A stretch of DNA of 64,000 bases, taken from the NCBI GenBank assembly GCA_903927025.1, contig CAIYLG010000019.1, positions 61,795 through 125,794 on the forward strand, given 5' to 3'. How positions within the stretch are numbered: position 1 is the stretch's first letter; the number at the start of each line of letters is the position of its first letter. Origin of the DNA: an uncultured Armatimonadota bacterium (GTDB taxonomy: Bacteria; Armatimonadota; Fimbriimonadia; Fimbriimonadales; Fimbriimonadaceae). Position numbers and translations under genes: made by a program. The notes under the pieces are model-generated. The model was not told the DNA's origin, made no database searches, and was given only the letters and a program-made list of their open reading frames with translations. This document shows positions 9,880 to 20,467 of the stretch, one piece after another.

Positions 9880-11378
9880 CTGCCGATCGCTGGGGCGAGA
9901 TGATAGTACAGCTCGTTCCAGCGCAGTTCATTGCGGTACGTGTCCAAATTGGTGTTTTTGTCGATCACCACGATTTCGATGCCGGCAATCTCGGCAAAGT
10001 CCCGCATGTGCGCCGTCGTCACCGAGTAGCTGTAACCGGTATGGTGCGCTCCGCCTGAATAGATCCACGCCGCCAAGGCAGTCTTAAAGCTCGGCTCGCA
10101 CTCCCACAGCGCACGCGCAACAGGCAACTTGGGCAGAGGCTGAGTTGGGGCTACCGCGTTGACCTCATTGATGATCAATCGGAACCGGTTGCCCAAATCG
10201 ACCAGTGATGCGTTGATGGCCGGCCCTGTTTGGGCATCGAACACGAGGCGGACAGGATCAGACTTGCCGCCAATTCCCAGAGGATGAATCTCCAGCTTTG
10301 GCTTGTGGCTGGCGATGGTTGGGCAGATCTCCAGCATGTGAGCACCCAGTACCTGCGGGTGGGCTGGGTCCATGTGATAGGTGTAGTCCTCCATAAAGGA
10401 CGTGCCGCCGCCAATGCCCTCTCCCACCTGCTTCATAAAGCGCAGGAGAGCCGCCGTCTTCCAGTCACCTTCCGCACCAAATCCATACCCCTTCGCCATT
10501 AGCCGCTGGGAAGCGAGACCGGGAAGCTGGTCGAGACCGTGGAGGTCTTCAAACGTGGTGGTGAAGCCCTTGAATCCACCCGATTTAAGGAACGACTCAA
10601 TGCCGAGCTCCTGTCTAGCGCCGTAGCGTAGCGCCTCATGCCGTGCGCCTCCTTTACGGAGTTCGGGAGACACATCGTAAATCTCTTCGTACTCGGCGGA
10701 CAACGCGTCGATATCGGCATCGGAGACACCGTTGAGTACCTTCACGAGGTCGCCGACACCGTAGCCGTTGACGGAGAACCCGAACTTGATCTCTGCGGAA
10801 ACTTTGTTGCCTTCGGTAACGGAAACCTCGCGCATGTTGTCTCCGAAGCGGCAGAAACGTCCGCCCTGGAGGTCATGCCATGCGCGGACCACACGGGTCC
10901 ATGCCCCGAGACTCGCAAGGGTTTCTGAGTCCGACCAGTGACCCACCACGACCTTTCGAGGCAGCCGCAGGCGGGTGTGCAGGAACCCGGCCTCTCGGTC
11001 TCCATGGGCAGCCTGGTTGAGGTTCATGAAGTCCATATCGATCTCCGACCAGGGCAGATCGCGATTGAACTGGGTATGGAGGTGCGCCACCGGTTTTTTC
11101 AGTGAGGTAAGGCCGCCGATCCACATCTTGGCGGGGGAGAAGGTGTGCATCCAAAGGATGAGGCCCGCGCAGTTGGGTGAAGAGTTTGCCTCGATGCAAA
11201 GGCTGCGCACGGCGGCAGGATCCGTGAGCACCGGCTTGAATACGACCTTAAGCGGAATCTCAGGCGCGGCATCCAGCGCTGCCGCAATCTTTTGCGAGTT
11301 GACAGCGACCTGCCGAAGAGTCTCGTCTCCGTAGAGATGCTGACTGCCAGTGACAAACCAAACTTCGATGCATTCCAT
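9876..11378 (-). CDS. araA: L-arabinose isomerase
   Basis: [74 protein letters not shown]; start trimmed to 11378. Confidence 0.95.
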   Translation of the reverse strand: MECIEVWFVTGSQHLYGDETLRQVAVNSQKIAAALDAAPEIPLKVVFKPVLTDPAAVRSLCIEANSSPNCAGLILWMHTFSPAKMWIGGLTSLKKPVAHLHTQFNRDLPWSEIDMDFMNLNQAAHGDREAGFLHTRLRLPRKVVVGHWSDSETLASLGAWTRVVRAWHDLQGGRFCRFGDNMREVSVTEGNKVSAEIKFGFSVNGYGVGDLVKVLNGVSDADIDALSAEYEEIYDVSPELRKGGARHEALRYGARQELGIESFLKSGGFKGFTTTFEDLHGLDQLPGLASQRLMAKGYGFGAEGDWKTAALLRFMKQVGEGIGGGTSFMEDYTYHMDPAHPQVLGAHMLEICPTIASHKPKLEIHPLGIGGKSDPVRLVFDAQTGPAINASLVDLGNRFRLIINEVNAVAPTQPLPKLPVARALWECEPSFKTALAAWIYSGGAHHTGYSYSVTTAHMRDFAEIAGIEIVVIDKNTNLDTYRNELRWNELYYHLAPAIGS

Positions 11379-11416
11379 GTGTGCTCCTGAGATCGTCCGC
11401 AGCAAGCGTGCCGGGC

Positions 11417-11438
11417 TATATTCCCTTCACGGAATATA
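11417..11438. promoter_or_regulatory. Candidate operator: perfect 8-bp inverted repeat upstream of araA
   Basis: TATATTCC-cttcac-GGAATATA about 40 nt upstream of the araA start. Confidence 0.45.
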
Positions 11439-11469
11439 CTTGATTGCGGGTGTCATCTGCCTTGTTTAC

Positions 11470-13158
11470 CTAACCAAACAGCGAGCTGGGCATCGCTGGC
11501 CCACCTAGCATTTCTCTCGCGTTCGAGAGCGCGCTCTCGGTGATCACATCCCCGGCGACCATGCGGGCGATCTCTTCCACTCGCTCGTCGTAGGAGAGCT
11601 GGCGGACTCGGGTGAGCACGCGGCCGGCGGATTCCACCTTTTCAATACGGAAATGCGTGGTCGCCCTGCTTGCGAGCTGAGGCAGGTGGCTGATGACAAG
11701 GATTTGATAGTGTTGGGCCAGTTCTTCGAGCTTTTTCGCCACAGTTGCTGCCGCCCGGCCTCCGAGCCCGGTGTCCACTTCATCAAAGATCAGCGTAGGA
11801 ACGCCTGCTTTGCCTGCCAGCGCGGTCTTGATCGCCAGCATCACCCGGCTGATTTCGCCGCCGCTGGCGATCTTGCCGAGTGGTCGTGGCACCTCTCCAG
11901 CGTTGGCAGAGAAGAAAAACTCCACGGTATCGCACCCGTCCGCATCGGCAGGCTTCTGCTTGAAGTCGACTTCGAATAGGGCGCGATCCATTGCCAGATC
12001 CCGGAGCTGCTCCTGGACCAGACCGCTGAACTCGGCTGCCCTTCCCTTTCGCAGATCGGATAGCTTCTTGGCCGCTTTCTCCAACTCTGATTCTGCCTTT
12101 GAGACGCCGGCGGCGAGTTCTTCTTCGCTTGCTTCAGAGTCTTCGAGGAGATCCAGTTCGGACTTGGCTGTGTGCAGGTACGCGAGGATGGCGACTTCGT
12201 CCTCACCATATTTGCGCCGGAGCCGCTTGATCGCGTCAATTCGGTCTGCGACCAGGTCCAGCTGGCCCGGGTCCGCCTCAAGACCCTCCGCGTACTGGCG
12301 AAGGCCATGGACGCCATCTTCGGCAAGAATCAGCGCTTCGCGAAGGGGAGCCAGGCGCTCTTCCAGCGTCGCGTCGAAGCGGACGCAGTCCTCCAGCGCC
12401 TTCACCGCGGTTCCCAACAGATCGATGGCGCAGTTCTCTTGGTCGCTCACCGCTTCAAGGGCGCCGAAGGATGCGGTCGCCAGCTTCTCCATGTGCTTGA
12501 GGCGAGAGAGCTGCGTTTCGAGTTCCTCAAGTTCTCCCGGCAACGGGTTGACCGACTCAATTTCGTTGACCTGGAACCGCAGAAGGTCGAGACGATGCTC
12601 TCGATCTCTCATCCCGGCACGCAGCGCCAGAAGCTTCTTCCGTGCCTGCTCCGCCTCAAGGTGGCGGGCGGCAACCTCTACCTTGAGCAGATCGACTGGC
12701 TCGCCAATCCAAAGATCCAAATAGTTGATATGGCGGAAGGAATCCAGAAGGCTCTGATGGTCGTGCTGACCGTGCAGATCCACGAGAACCTGACCAAGCT
12801 GTTTTAGGGCAGAGACCGGGATCATCTTGCTGTTGACCCGGCACTGTGAGCGCCCCTCCGCGAATACTTCCCGCTGGATATAGAGGAGGCCGTCTTCCAA
12901 AACGATGCCGAGTTCGGCGCACTTATCGGCTGCTGTCTTCTCGGTGGAAAGGTCAAGAACCACGTTGACGGACGCCCGGGGTGCACCGGTACGAACGAGT
13001 TCCGCGTCTGCACGCTCGCCGAGGGCAAGCTCGATCGCATCAATGAGCAGCGACTTGCCCGCGCCAGTCTCACCCGTGAGCACGGTGAAACCGGGTCCGA
13101 GCTGGATGTTGGCGCGCTCGATGATGGCGAGCTGTTCGACGGTCAGTTCAACAATCAT
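11470..13158 (-). CDS. recN: DNA repair protein RecN
   Basis: GPGFTVLTGETGAGKSLLIDAIELALGERAD; DLHGQHDHQSLL; IASGGEISRVMLAIKTAL; TLIFDEVDTGLGG. Confidence 0.95.
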   Translation of the reverse strand: MIVELTVEQLAIIERANIQLGPGFTVLTGETGAGKSLLIDAIELALGERADAELVRTGAPRASVNVVLDLSTEKTAADKCAELGIVLEDGLLYIQREVFAEGRSQCRVNSKMIPVSALKQLGQVLVDLHGQHDHQSLLDSFRHINYLDLWIGEPVDLLKVEVAARHLEAEQARKKLLALRAGMRDREHRLDLLRFQVNEIESVNPLPGELEELETQLSRLKHMEKLATASFGALEAVSDQENCAIDLLGTAVKALEDCVRFDATLEERLAPLREALILAEDGVHGLRQYAEGLEADPGQLDLVADRIDAIKRLRRKYGEDEVAILAYLHTAKSELDLLEDSEASEEELAAGVSKAESELEKAAKKLSDLRKGRAAEFSGLVQEQLRDLAMDRALFEVDFKQKPADADGCDTVEFFFSANAGEVPRPLGKIASGGEISRVMLAIKTALAGKAGVPTLIFDEVDTGLGGRAAATVAKKLEELAQHYQILVISHLPQLASRATTHFRIEKVESAGRVLTRVRQLSYDERVEEIARMVAGDVITESALSNAREMLGGPAMPSSLFG

Positions 13159-13194
13159 AGTTGGCAGAGAGGGGGTGAGGACGCCAAAGAAAAA

Positions 13195-13222
13195 GGTCGC
13201 TCATCCTTTAGGACGAGCGACC
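13195..13222 (-). terminator. Rho-independent terminator after rpmF
   Basis: Minus strand GGTCGCTCGTCCTAAAGGATGAGCGACC followed by TTTTTCTTT. Confidence 0.8.
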
Positions 13223-13252
13223 CCGTTGGAAGGAACCTTGAAGGTTCTTTCG

Positions 13253-13435
13253 TTAATCTTTGAAGCCTGGCAGTCGGCGACCCTTATAGTAGCCGTCTGG
13301 AGTGGCGCATCCACGAAGCACGTATGGCTCGCCGCCAATCTGCTTGTTGACCTGAATCTCAGGCAGGATGGCAACGTAATTGGTGCGTCGGAGAGCGGTT
13401 CGCTGGTGACTGTGTCGTCGTTTTGGATTAGGCAT
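13253..13435 (-). CDS. rpmF: 50S ribosomal protein L32, zinc-ribbon-less form
   Basis: [18 protein letters not shown]...GYYKGR, 60 aa; lies inside the 13253..13561 track ORF. Confidence 0.85.
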   Translation of the reverse strand: MPNPKRRHSHQRTALRRTNYVAILPEIQVNKQIGGEPYVLRGCATPDGYYKGRRLPGFKD

Positions 13436-13602
13436 TACTTCTTCTCCCGGTGCAGCGTGTGCTTGCGCAGTCGCGGGTTGTACTTCATGATCTCCAAGCG
13501 CTCGGTGGTGTTTCGCTTGTTCTTGGTCGTCGTGTAGTAATTCTTGCCGTCGACGGTGCACACGACTCTAATAATTTCTCTGGCTTCGGCTTTCTTGGCC
13601 AT
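13435..13602 (-). CDS. rpmG: 50S ribosomal protein L33, zinc-ribbon-less form
   Basis: [55 protein letters not shown], 55 aa, read from sequence (below track cutoff); TAATG overlap with rpmF. Confidence 0.92.
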   Translation of the reverse strand: MAKKAEAREIIRVVCTVDGKNYYTTTKNKRNTTERLEIMKYNPRLRKHTLHREKK

Positions 13603-13733
13603 GTTCTTGGTCCTCTTCCGCCGTCATACTGGCGATAACCGCCGGACAGCCTGAGAATTATGACCAACTCCCCTGCCCTTTTGCAACGGCAGCCGAGTGG
13701 TAATGGCGAAAGAGACCTCATTCCGCCCCCGTG

Positions 13734-14651
13734 CTACCAAGCACGAGCCCGGTTGGAGCTCCAATTGAGCAGCCACCTTCTCGATGCGACGCGCATCGCG
13801 TTCTTTTCAACCGACTGAATTCTTGCTGGTTCTTCAAGGACGAACGGCTGGCCCATATGGCTTCTCTCAAACTTGATCCCTCGCCACCGCATCGGCCCGT
13901 CAAACTCTGCAACCGCGATCCAGCCATCCAGAACCGTTAGCGGGAGCTGTTTCACATCCATAACTGTCGTCTTTGCATTCCGATCTCGATACGTCTTTCC
14001 TGAAAACCGACTGAACACCGGCTCCTCCTTTGAGCTCAAACCGATCTCATTAATGTTCGACAATTTGAACGTGATGCTGTCCCTTCGCCGAATGGCCACC
14101 GTTTCCTTGGGTCCCGCCATCACGCAGATCCAGGCCGGGGATACGTCGACAAAGCTTGGCGGATGCGATAGGGTCAGCACGAGGTTGGTGCTTCCCCGCA
14201 TAAAGACCTTAGATGGATACGTGTCTGCCGCCGACCAGGCGCAAATCAGATCCTTCGATTGGTAAAGCCTTACATTGAGCGGTGTCACTTGACCAGGAAA
14301 GGTTGCCCGGAACGCCTTCTCTGCCTCGCTACCGTAGATTGGGGCCCCGTTGCGAACGCCCGAGATGAGTTGAGGGCTTAGATCCTGCTTCAAATGCATT
14401 TGCAGGTCAACACGGAACACGCCGCTGCCCTTGGCATGCGTATCCACCCAGATCCCGTTCGCGAAGGCGACATTGGGCGTAAAGAACGTCTCTTCCACCT
14501 GATAGAGCGACTTCGCGACGCTTTCCACCGGCATATCCACCGTCCCGATGTGCCCCCAGAACTTGAGAAGCCAAAGGTTCATGAGAGGTACGGCGATCAT
14601 CGTTGCGATTCTCTTTGGCAGATTGCCTCTCCAAGTGTAATGAATTGGCAC
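13734..14651 (-). CDS. Hypothetical protein
   Basis: Long ORF on the coding-consistent strand; N-terminal hydrophobic stretch; no family recognised. Confidence 0.5.
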   Translation of the reverse strand: MPIHYTWRGNLPKRIATMIAVPLMNLWLLKFWGHIGTVDMPVESVAKSLYQVEETFFTPNVAFANGIWVDTHAKGSGVFRVDLQMHLKQDLSPQLISGVRNGAPIYGSEAEKAFRATFPGQVTPLNVRLYQSKDLICAWSAADTYPSKVFMRGSTNLVLTLSHPPSFVDVSPAWICVMAGPKETVAIRRRDSITFKLSNINEIGLSSKEEPVFSRFSGKTYRDRNAKTTVMDVKQLPLTVLDGWIAVAEFDGPMRWRGIKFERSHMGQPFVLEEPARIQSVEKNAMRVASRRWLLNWSSNRARAW

Positions 14652-14726
14652 AAAAAGCGTGCGTTCAATCTGAATCTCAACCGCCGCAACCGTGCCCCTA
14701 GCCCCATCGGTATAATTTCACCGCCT

Positions 14727-14812
14727 GCCCGGGTGGTGGAATGGTAGACACAGGGGACTTAAAATCCCTTGATCGTAAGATCGTGTGGGTTCGAATCCCA
14801 TCCCGGGTACCA
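14727..14812 (+). tRNA. tRNA-Leu(TAA)
   Basis: gcccggg...gacTTAaaatc anticodon loop, extended variable arm gatcgtaagatc, T-arm gggttcgaatccc, acceptor cccgggt + A + encoded CCA. Confidence 0.95.
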
Positions 14813-14999
14813 GATAGCCTGATTCGCCAAAGGCGGGTCAGGCAATCTGGCATTCGGGGTCGGTGAGAAACGCACTTGTGGGCTGAGCGGAGCGAAGTGC
14901 CGCCGAATCCAGTGAGGAAAATTCGCAAAGAGAAATGGCAATCTCACCTGGAAAACAAAGCCGACATCCTGCGGCAGCCCCGTGGTATACCTGGCTCCC

Positions 15000-15578
15000 A
15001 TGGAAGACCAGAACGAAGTGGATCCGGAGTCGACCGCCAACCCTGACTTCGAGCGGCTGGAGGATGAGCTCCAGGTATTCGAGCTCATGATCGCGGGTTA
15101 TGTTGGAAGCATCTTGCGGGCAGCAAGGTTGATCCCTGAGGACAAGTGGAACTGGAGCTTTTCTGAACGCACCCCCACCGCGCGCGAGGTTTGCGAGCAT
15201 ACGTTTGTGTGGCTGTGGTGCGATCGCCAGCAGCTGACGGTGGCGGATCGCCGGCTTCACAAACCAACCCCCAATCTCCCGGCCGATCGTGAGTCCATGA
15301 TCCGAATACTGGAGCAGGAGAGCCTCGCCTGGCGGCGATTGGTCAGGTCCCTAAAGCCCGACGAACTGAACCAAGAGCGAGAGCCTTGGGAGGGCGAGCA
15401 GCGACTCGTAAGGTCGTTCCTGTTCCATATGGGGCAGCACGTGATCTACAAGGCTGGGCAGATTTGGATGCTTGCCTTCGACCTCGACCCGGATAGCCCA
15501 GGTGCGTACGACGCTCCCTATCCGAACCGACTCTACGGCTTCTCCGATGCTGCGCCATGGCCAGCACCCAGAGCCTAG
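15000..15578 (+). CDS. DinB-family-like protein
   Basis: Helical; PTAREVCEHTFVWLW and FLFHMGQHVIYKAGQIWML histidine spacing typical of DinB-like proteins. Confidence 0.65.
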   Translation: MEDQNEVDPESTANPDFERLEDELQVFELMIAGYVGSILRAARLIPEDKWNWSFSERTPTAREVCEHTFVWLWCDRQQLTVADRRLHKPTPNLPADRESMIRILEQESLAWRRLVRSLKPDELNQEREPWEGEQRLVRSFLFHMGQHVIYKAGQIWMLAFDLDPDSPGAYDAPYPNRLYGFSDAAPWPAPRA

Positions 15579-15717
15579 AGTTCGTTTCAAATTTGCAAAG
15601 ATCCTGCGGAGCCATCCGCAGGATCTTATTGACGCCCGAGCCGCATTTCGACGGGGTAGAAGCACGCAAGATCCTCCGTGGGTGATGACCCCAACGGTCG
15701 CCTTCATACAAACCCGC

Positions 15718-17652
15718 TCATGCCTTCGGTTGAGAGCTTGGACTACTTTCGGTCAAGCCGCGAATGGCTGCCTCGCGCTTTTGAAGATCAACCGGATTCG
15801 GCTTCAGTTCGGCATTCGAAGCCGTCTGGAGAGCCTTTTCAGCTCCTGCGCGGTCTTTTAAACCGACCTTCGCATCAACCATATCCAGCCAGGCGTAACC
15901 GTTGACCGGATACAGGGCCAGCGCGTGTTCGAGCAACCTTGAGGCATCCGCATATTCGTGATCGATGAGGCGCTGGTGGGCAAGGGCTAGGCCGCAGAGA
16001 TAGTAGTCAGGGTTGAGGCGAAGGGCGACCTCCCAATGGCGGATAGCTTGCACACGGTCCGTCTTCAGAATCAGACGGCCGTAATAATAGTTGAGCCAAT
16101 AATCGGACGGGGATAAAATCAGGGCATCCCGAGCAACGACCGTCGCCTCCGGATATCGCTTAGCCTGGCCAAGTGAAAAGGCGTTTGCACCCATAAAGTT
16201 TCCGAGATTCTGCAAGTCAGCCCTCGTTTCTTCCAAACGTAGCCCCACGCCGGGTGTGATGGCATCCTTCTGCTTTTGATCCAACAGCTGCGCCCACTGC
16301 GGTGAGTCAAATATGTAGGTCAAGGATTTCGACGTAACTTCGACTGACTCGTCATATAGCCCTTTGTCATCCAAGCTATGAGCGTAGAATTGCGCTCCCT
16401 CTAAAAAGTGCGGATCATCGCGGTAGACCTCCTGCCAAAAGTCGAACGGCAGGTGCCAATGCTGGGTTGCCTCCCAGGTGACGGCAAAACTAAGGATGAA
16501 ATTCAGCCCCAACGGCAGAGCGAGGATAACCCGCCTGTGGGCAGCGGCAAATGCTCCCGCCATACCCAATATGCAGGCGACTGGCAAGCCAACGATCGCG
16601 CATCGATAAGGAGCAGCGATTAGGGTGCCGACAAGAGTGAAGTTGGAGACGGGTACATATCCAAGCACCGCCGCAAGACCAAACCAAAACAGGATCGGGC
16701 TTCTCTTCCAAGCCAACCTAAGTGCCCATACTGATCCAGTTACGACCAGCGCACCGAGGGGGATGAAGACGAAGTTGCTGACGTCGCCCAACGTGAAAGT
16801 AAAAACAGAGGATCGAGTGGGCACGATGAATCCCATCGCATAGTGGGAAACGGTTCGCAGCATCAGCACCACCGTCTCACTGAGACCGTGGGTCGTCGCG
16901 TGAATGGAGGGGTGTCCGATCATCCACAGCCCGGCATAGACCACTAAAATGAATGCATAAGGAGCGCTCACCTTAAGGGCGCCTTTGAAATTACTAGATC
17001 CAAAGGTGAAGGCGGAAAGGGGCACAAGCGGCCAAAACGCCAGAGCCTGTTCTTTGGTTAGTGCGGCGAGCAGGAGGAGAACGGGGCCGATAACGAGCCA
17101 CCGCCCCTTCTGTGAGTCGTGATACATCACAAGCGCGATGAGAAAGAGCACTAGGAAGAGAAGCGACAGCACATCAGGCCGTCCGCCAATCCAGGCAGCC
17201 GCACCAACCTGGGCGGGCTGAACCGCAAAGAAAATGCCAGCCAAAACTCCTGCAATTCGTCGACGGGTGACAAGGAGCACCAAAAATGCCACCAGCACCG
17301 CGGTAACGGCATGTAGAAGCAGATTCGTGAGGTGATAGTAAAACGGGATGCCCTTAAAAATCCCGTTTTCAATGACGAACGAAAGAGACGTCAAAGGGCG
17401 AAAATAGTTCCCGAACAGAGGATGGGTGAACGCAGTCTTGACGTCACTAATTCCAAAGGTCGCTTTGAGCGTCAAAAGCTGATGATCGTCCCAAATCGCC
17501 CACCCTTGCAGAACGGGAAAATACAGGGCAACGGCCAGCAAGAAAATCGAAGTGAGGGCAAAGCGCCAGTTGAATAAGAATCGAGGAGCGATCCCCGAAG
17601 ACTTTTCTGGAATTGAATCTCCTCGGGGAGTCACTTCTTGCGGTTGGGACAT
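15718..17652 (-). CDS. Multi-pass membrane protein with C-terminal TPRs (TMTC/O-mannosyltransferase-like)
   Basis: WAIWDDHQLL near the N-terminus, many TM segments, NLLLHAVTAVLVA, C-terminal TPR-like helices. Confidence 0.65.
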   Translation of the reverse strand: MSQPQEVTPRGDSIPEKSSGIAPRFLFNWRFALTSIFLLAVALYFPVLQGWAIWDDHQLLTLKATFGISDVKTAFTHPLFGNYFRPLTSLSFVIENGIFKGIPFYYHLTNLLLHAVTAVLVAFLVLLVTRRRIAGVLAGIFFAVQPAQVGAAAWIGGRPDVLSLLFLVLFLIALVMYHDSQKGRWLVIGPVLLLLAALTKEQALAFWPLVPLSAFTFGSSNFKGALKVSAPYAFILVVYAGLWMIGHPSIHATTHGLSETVVLMLRTVSHYAMGFIVPTRSSVFTFTLGDVSNFVFIPLGALVVTGSVWALRLAWKRSPILFWFGLAAVLGYVPVSNFTLVGTLIAAPYRCAIVGLPVACILGMAGAFAAAHRRVILALPLGLNFILSFAVTWEATQHWHLPFDFWQEVYRDDPHFLEGAQFYAHSLDDKGLYDESVEVTSKSLTYIFDSPQWAQLLDQKQKDAITPGVGLRLEETRADLQNLGNFMGANAFSLGQAKRYPEATVVARDALILSPSDYWLNYYYGRLILKTDRVQAIRHWEVALRLNPDYYLCGLALAHQRLIDHEYADASRLLEHALALYPVNGYAWLDMVDAKVGLKDRAGAEKALQTASNAELKPNPVDLQKREAAIRGLTESSPSSQPKA

Positions 17653-17767
17653 CTCTGCACTCTTACCCGTTTTGCGGTAAGAGATAACAAAGTTGGATTA
17701 GAACGGCCTGGAAGGTCGTCCCCAAGTTCGAGAACGATGTGCCGCAGTGCCGAGACAGAATCAGACC

Positions 17768-18478
17768 ATGACACCACAAATTGATCGCCATCCGAGAGAG
17801 ACTCTGGACCGACTGCTAGGCGTCCTTGCCGCAGATCCTGCGGTCAAAAGCGTTCACATCGGTGGATCGTTGGCGAGAGGTGAAGATGACGCCTACAGCG
17901 ACCTAGATCTCTGGGTCGAAGGCGAGAAATGGAACCCGGAATGCCTCGGCGGTCAGTTCCTCGTCGCGACGAAATCTGAGATCGCGGGGATGCCGTTCAT
18001 TCACGGTGTTGCGGTTGGCGGGACGATCATCGATCTGATTCACAGTGCCCCAAAGTGGGAAGGATGCGCCCGTCTCGACCTACCTGCCCCAACTCCGATG
18101 CCTCCCGCGCCGCTGCCGGGCTGCGGCCTCGTCGACGAGTTCTGGGCACTTTCCCTAAAGCACCGAAAGAACTTCATGCGCGGATACGAAAAACTCGTCC
18201 CGTTTGGCCTGGATTTCGATCGAAGACTTCTCTTCCGGGCTTGGGCAATGTCCGAGACGGGCTCGGACCCAGGCCCAAATGCTTTCAACCTATTTACGCT
18301 GAAGTCTCTGCACGATGCGGTACTTACTCCACGTCGAATGGCTCTGCTGGGGATGCCACTTCGCACTCGAGAGGAGATCCTTGCAGCCGTGGAGGCCTAT
18401 CGCGAAGAGATGACTCGACTCTATCCAGTGCCGAGTGCCTTAGAACTCACCGTGAGGGCGCTTGGGCTGGCGAATTAG
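17768..18478 (+). CDS. Nucleotidyltransferase-domain protein
   Basis: SVHIGGSLARGEDDAYSDLDLWV (GGSxxRGxxxxxSDxD). Confidence 0.75.
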   Translation: MTPQIDRHPRETLDRLLGVLAADPAVKSVHIGGSLARGEDDAYSDLDLWVEGEKWNPECLGGQFLVATKSEIAGMPFIHGVAVGGTIIDLIHSAPKWEGCARLDLPAPTPMPPAPLPGCGLVDEFWALSLKHRKNFMRGYEKLVPFGLDFDRRLLFRAWAMSETGSDPGPNAFNLFTLKSLHDAVLTPRRMALLGMPLRTREEILAAVEAYREEMTRLYPVPSALELTVRALGLAN

Positions 18479-18511
18479 GTCGCTAGCCCGTACACCAAAC
18501 CGACAGCAGCC

Positions 18512-19792
18512 CTATTCGCGAGTCGTGCCGAAGCGCTCGAACGCTTCGCGCTCCAGCGCCTCGCGATGATCTGGATGGGCGATGTCGATCATGGCTCGGG
18601 CGCGTTGGCGAAGGCTCTTGCCGTGGAGGTTGACAGAGCCGTACTCAGTGACCACATAGTGGACGTGCGCTCGAGTCGTGACAACTCCCGCACCCTGTTT
18701 CAACATGCCGGCGATGCGCGATTCTCCTCGCTTGGTCTGAGATGGCAGAGCGATGATCGGCTTGCCACCTTCTGAAAGAGACGCGCCACGGATGTAGTCG
18801 ATCTGACCACCGACGCCGGAGTACAGCTTGCTGCCGATGGAGTCGGCGCAGACCTGACCGGTGAGGTCCACTTCGATCGCGCTGTTGATCGCAGTCATCT
18901 TTGGATTACGGCGGATAACAGTTGGGTCGTTGACGTAACCGATATCGAGGGCGGCGATCAGAGGGTTGTCGTCCACGAAGTCGTAAAGCCTTCGGCTGCC
19001 GATGATGAACGCCACCACGATCTTGCCGGGGTGAATCTTCTTGAGGCGGCCATTGATCACACCCGACTCCACCAGGTCAATGATGCCGTCCGACACCATC
19101 TCGCTGTGCACGCCAAGGTCCTTATGGCTCTTCAAGCTAGCAAGGACGGCATTCGGGATCGCACCGATTCCCATCTGCAGGGTCGCGCCATCTTCAATCA
19201 GTTCCGCACAGTGGGCACCAATTCTCGCCTCGACATCGGTTGGCACTTTCGCCATGACCTCGGGAAGCGGCTCATCGTGTCGAACGAAGGCGTGGATGTT
19301 GTCGATGTGAATCAGGCCGTCCCCGTGAGTCCGCGGCATGTACTTGTTCACCTGTGCGATGACGTACTTGGCAGAGACCACCGCTGAACGCGTGGCTTCC
19401 ACGGAGACGCCAAGGGAGCAGTAGCCGTGTCGGTCTGGTAGGGACACCTGGATCAGCGCGACATCGATCGGCATTGCCCCGCTTCGAAACAGCGCCGGAA
19501 CTTCGCTGAGGAAGATGGGTGTGTAGTCGGCTCGACCCTCCTGAACGGCCTGGCGGACGTTGGCACCGATGAACAGGGCGTTCACTCGGAAGCTTTCCGC
19601 CATCTCAGGAGCAGCATAGGGAGCAGGACCTTCGGTGTGGAGTTGGACAACTTCGACGCCACGGAGCTGATGGGCTCGGGCGGTCATCGCCTTAACGAGT
19701 TCAACAGGCGCCGCCGCCATTCCGTGGATGTACACGCGCTGGTGGCTTTTAATGATTTCGACAGCTTCGGAGGGAGTGCAGGGAACGTTCAC
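18512..19792 (-). CDS. Acetyl-CoA hydrolase/transferase (4-hydroxybutyrate CoA-transferase-like)
   Basis: VYIHGMAAAPVELVKAM; LQMGIGAIPNAVLASLKSHKDLGVHSEM; YSGVGGQIDYIRGASLSEGGKPIIALPS. Confidence 0.88.
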   Translation of the reverse strand: MNVPCTPSEAVEIIKSHQRVYIHGMAAAPVELVKAMTARAHQLRGVEVVQLHTEGPAPYAAPEMAESFRVNALFIGANVRQAVQEGRADYTPIFLSEVPALFRSGAMPIDVALIQVSLPDRHGYCSLGVSVEATRSAVVSAKYVIAQVNKYMPRTHGDGLIHIDNIHAFVRHDEPLPEVMAKVPTDVEARIGAHCAELIEDGATLQMGIGAIPNAVLASLKSHKDLGVHSEMVSDGIIDLVESGVINGRLKKIHPGKIVVAFIIGSRRLYDFVDDNPLIAALDIGYVNDPTVIRRNPKMTAINSAIEVDLTGQVCADSIGSKLYSGVGGQIDYIRGASLSEGGKPIIALPSQTKRGESRIAGMLKQGAGVVTTRAHVHYVVTEYGSVNLHGKSLRQRARAMIDIAHPDHREALEREAFERFGTTRE

Positions 19793-19854
19793 TACTAGGA
19801 AGTAAGCACCGTTTCCAGGTTTCGTTTCAAGTCAAAGGATCACTGTCCCTAGAT

Positions 19855-20418
19855 TCACTGACTCTGATCATCGGCCTGATCGGGGGCCTCCAAGATCTCT
19901 AGAATTCTGCTCAGAGCCATCTGCTGATCGTCCAAAGCGATCTTGTCGGGCATCGGAATGTGCAGAAATCCGACGTGCTTATCCGGAAATCGCTGAAGCG
20001 CCCGGAACGAGATGTAGTTGCACAGATAGCTGCCGGCATCCATGCTCGCACGGGCATGAGGGACTTCCATCAGAACGCGCGCGGATCGATCTGGAGTCCA
20101 GAGCGTCGCCGACAGCAATAAGGGCGCTTCCTTATCGATTTGACCGAAAGGCGCATAGCCACGCACGTCTGGGGTTTTGCCGATGATGTTGCGGGCAAAC
20201 AACTCGAGGCTCATGTGATCTCGCCCCGCCGCAACCCCAATCATCAACAGTCGATCAAAAGTGGAGGCTTCTAGGCTGGCAAGGAAGTCGTCAACCGCGC
20301 GGTAGGAGACTTCGAGCGTCTGATGCCTTCGCGCCGACGCTTCTGCGAGTGTTTCGGACGGATTTTGCCCGACTTTGAGGAACGCCTTGAACCCGGTAAC
20401 GAACGTGCGGTCGGACAT
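19855..20418 (-). CDS. Pyroglutamyl-peptidase I family
   Basis: VTGFKAF..GQNPSE; IGVAAGRDHMSLELFARN; DAGSYLCNYISFRAL; VGFLHIP. Confidence 0.82.
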   Translation of the reverse strand: MSDRTFVTGFKAFLKVGQNPSETLAEASARRHQTLEVSYRAVDDFLASLEASTFDRLLMIGVAAGRDHMSLELFARNIIGKTPDVRGYAPFGQIDKEAPLLLSATLWTPDRSARVLMEVPHARASMDAGSYLCNYISFRALQRFPDKHVGFLHIPMPDKIALDDQQMALSRILEILEAPDQADDQSQ

Positions 20419-20467
20419 AGGGATGCGATAGTTCTACCCTGCTTGCAGGGAAAGGTAAAACAACTGG

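Noticed and set aside
11771-12724. 317-aa plus-strand ORF antisense to recN
   Set aside because: Ser/Arg-rich shadow ORF from codon bias of recN; no recognisable domain
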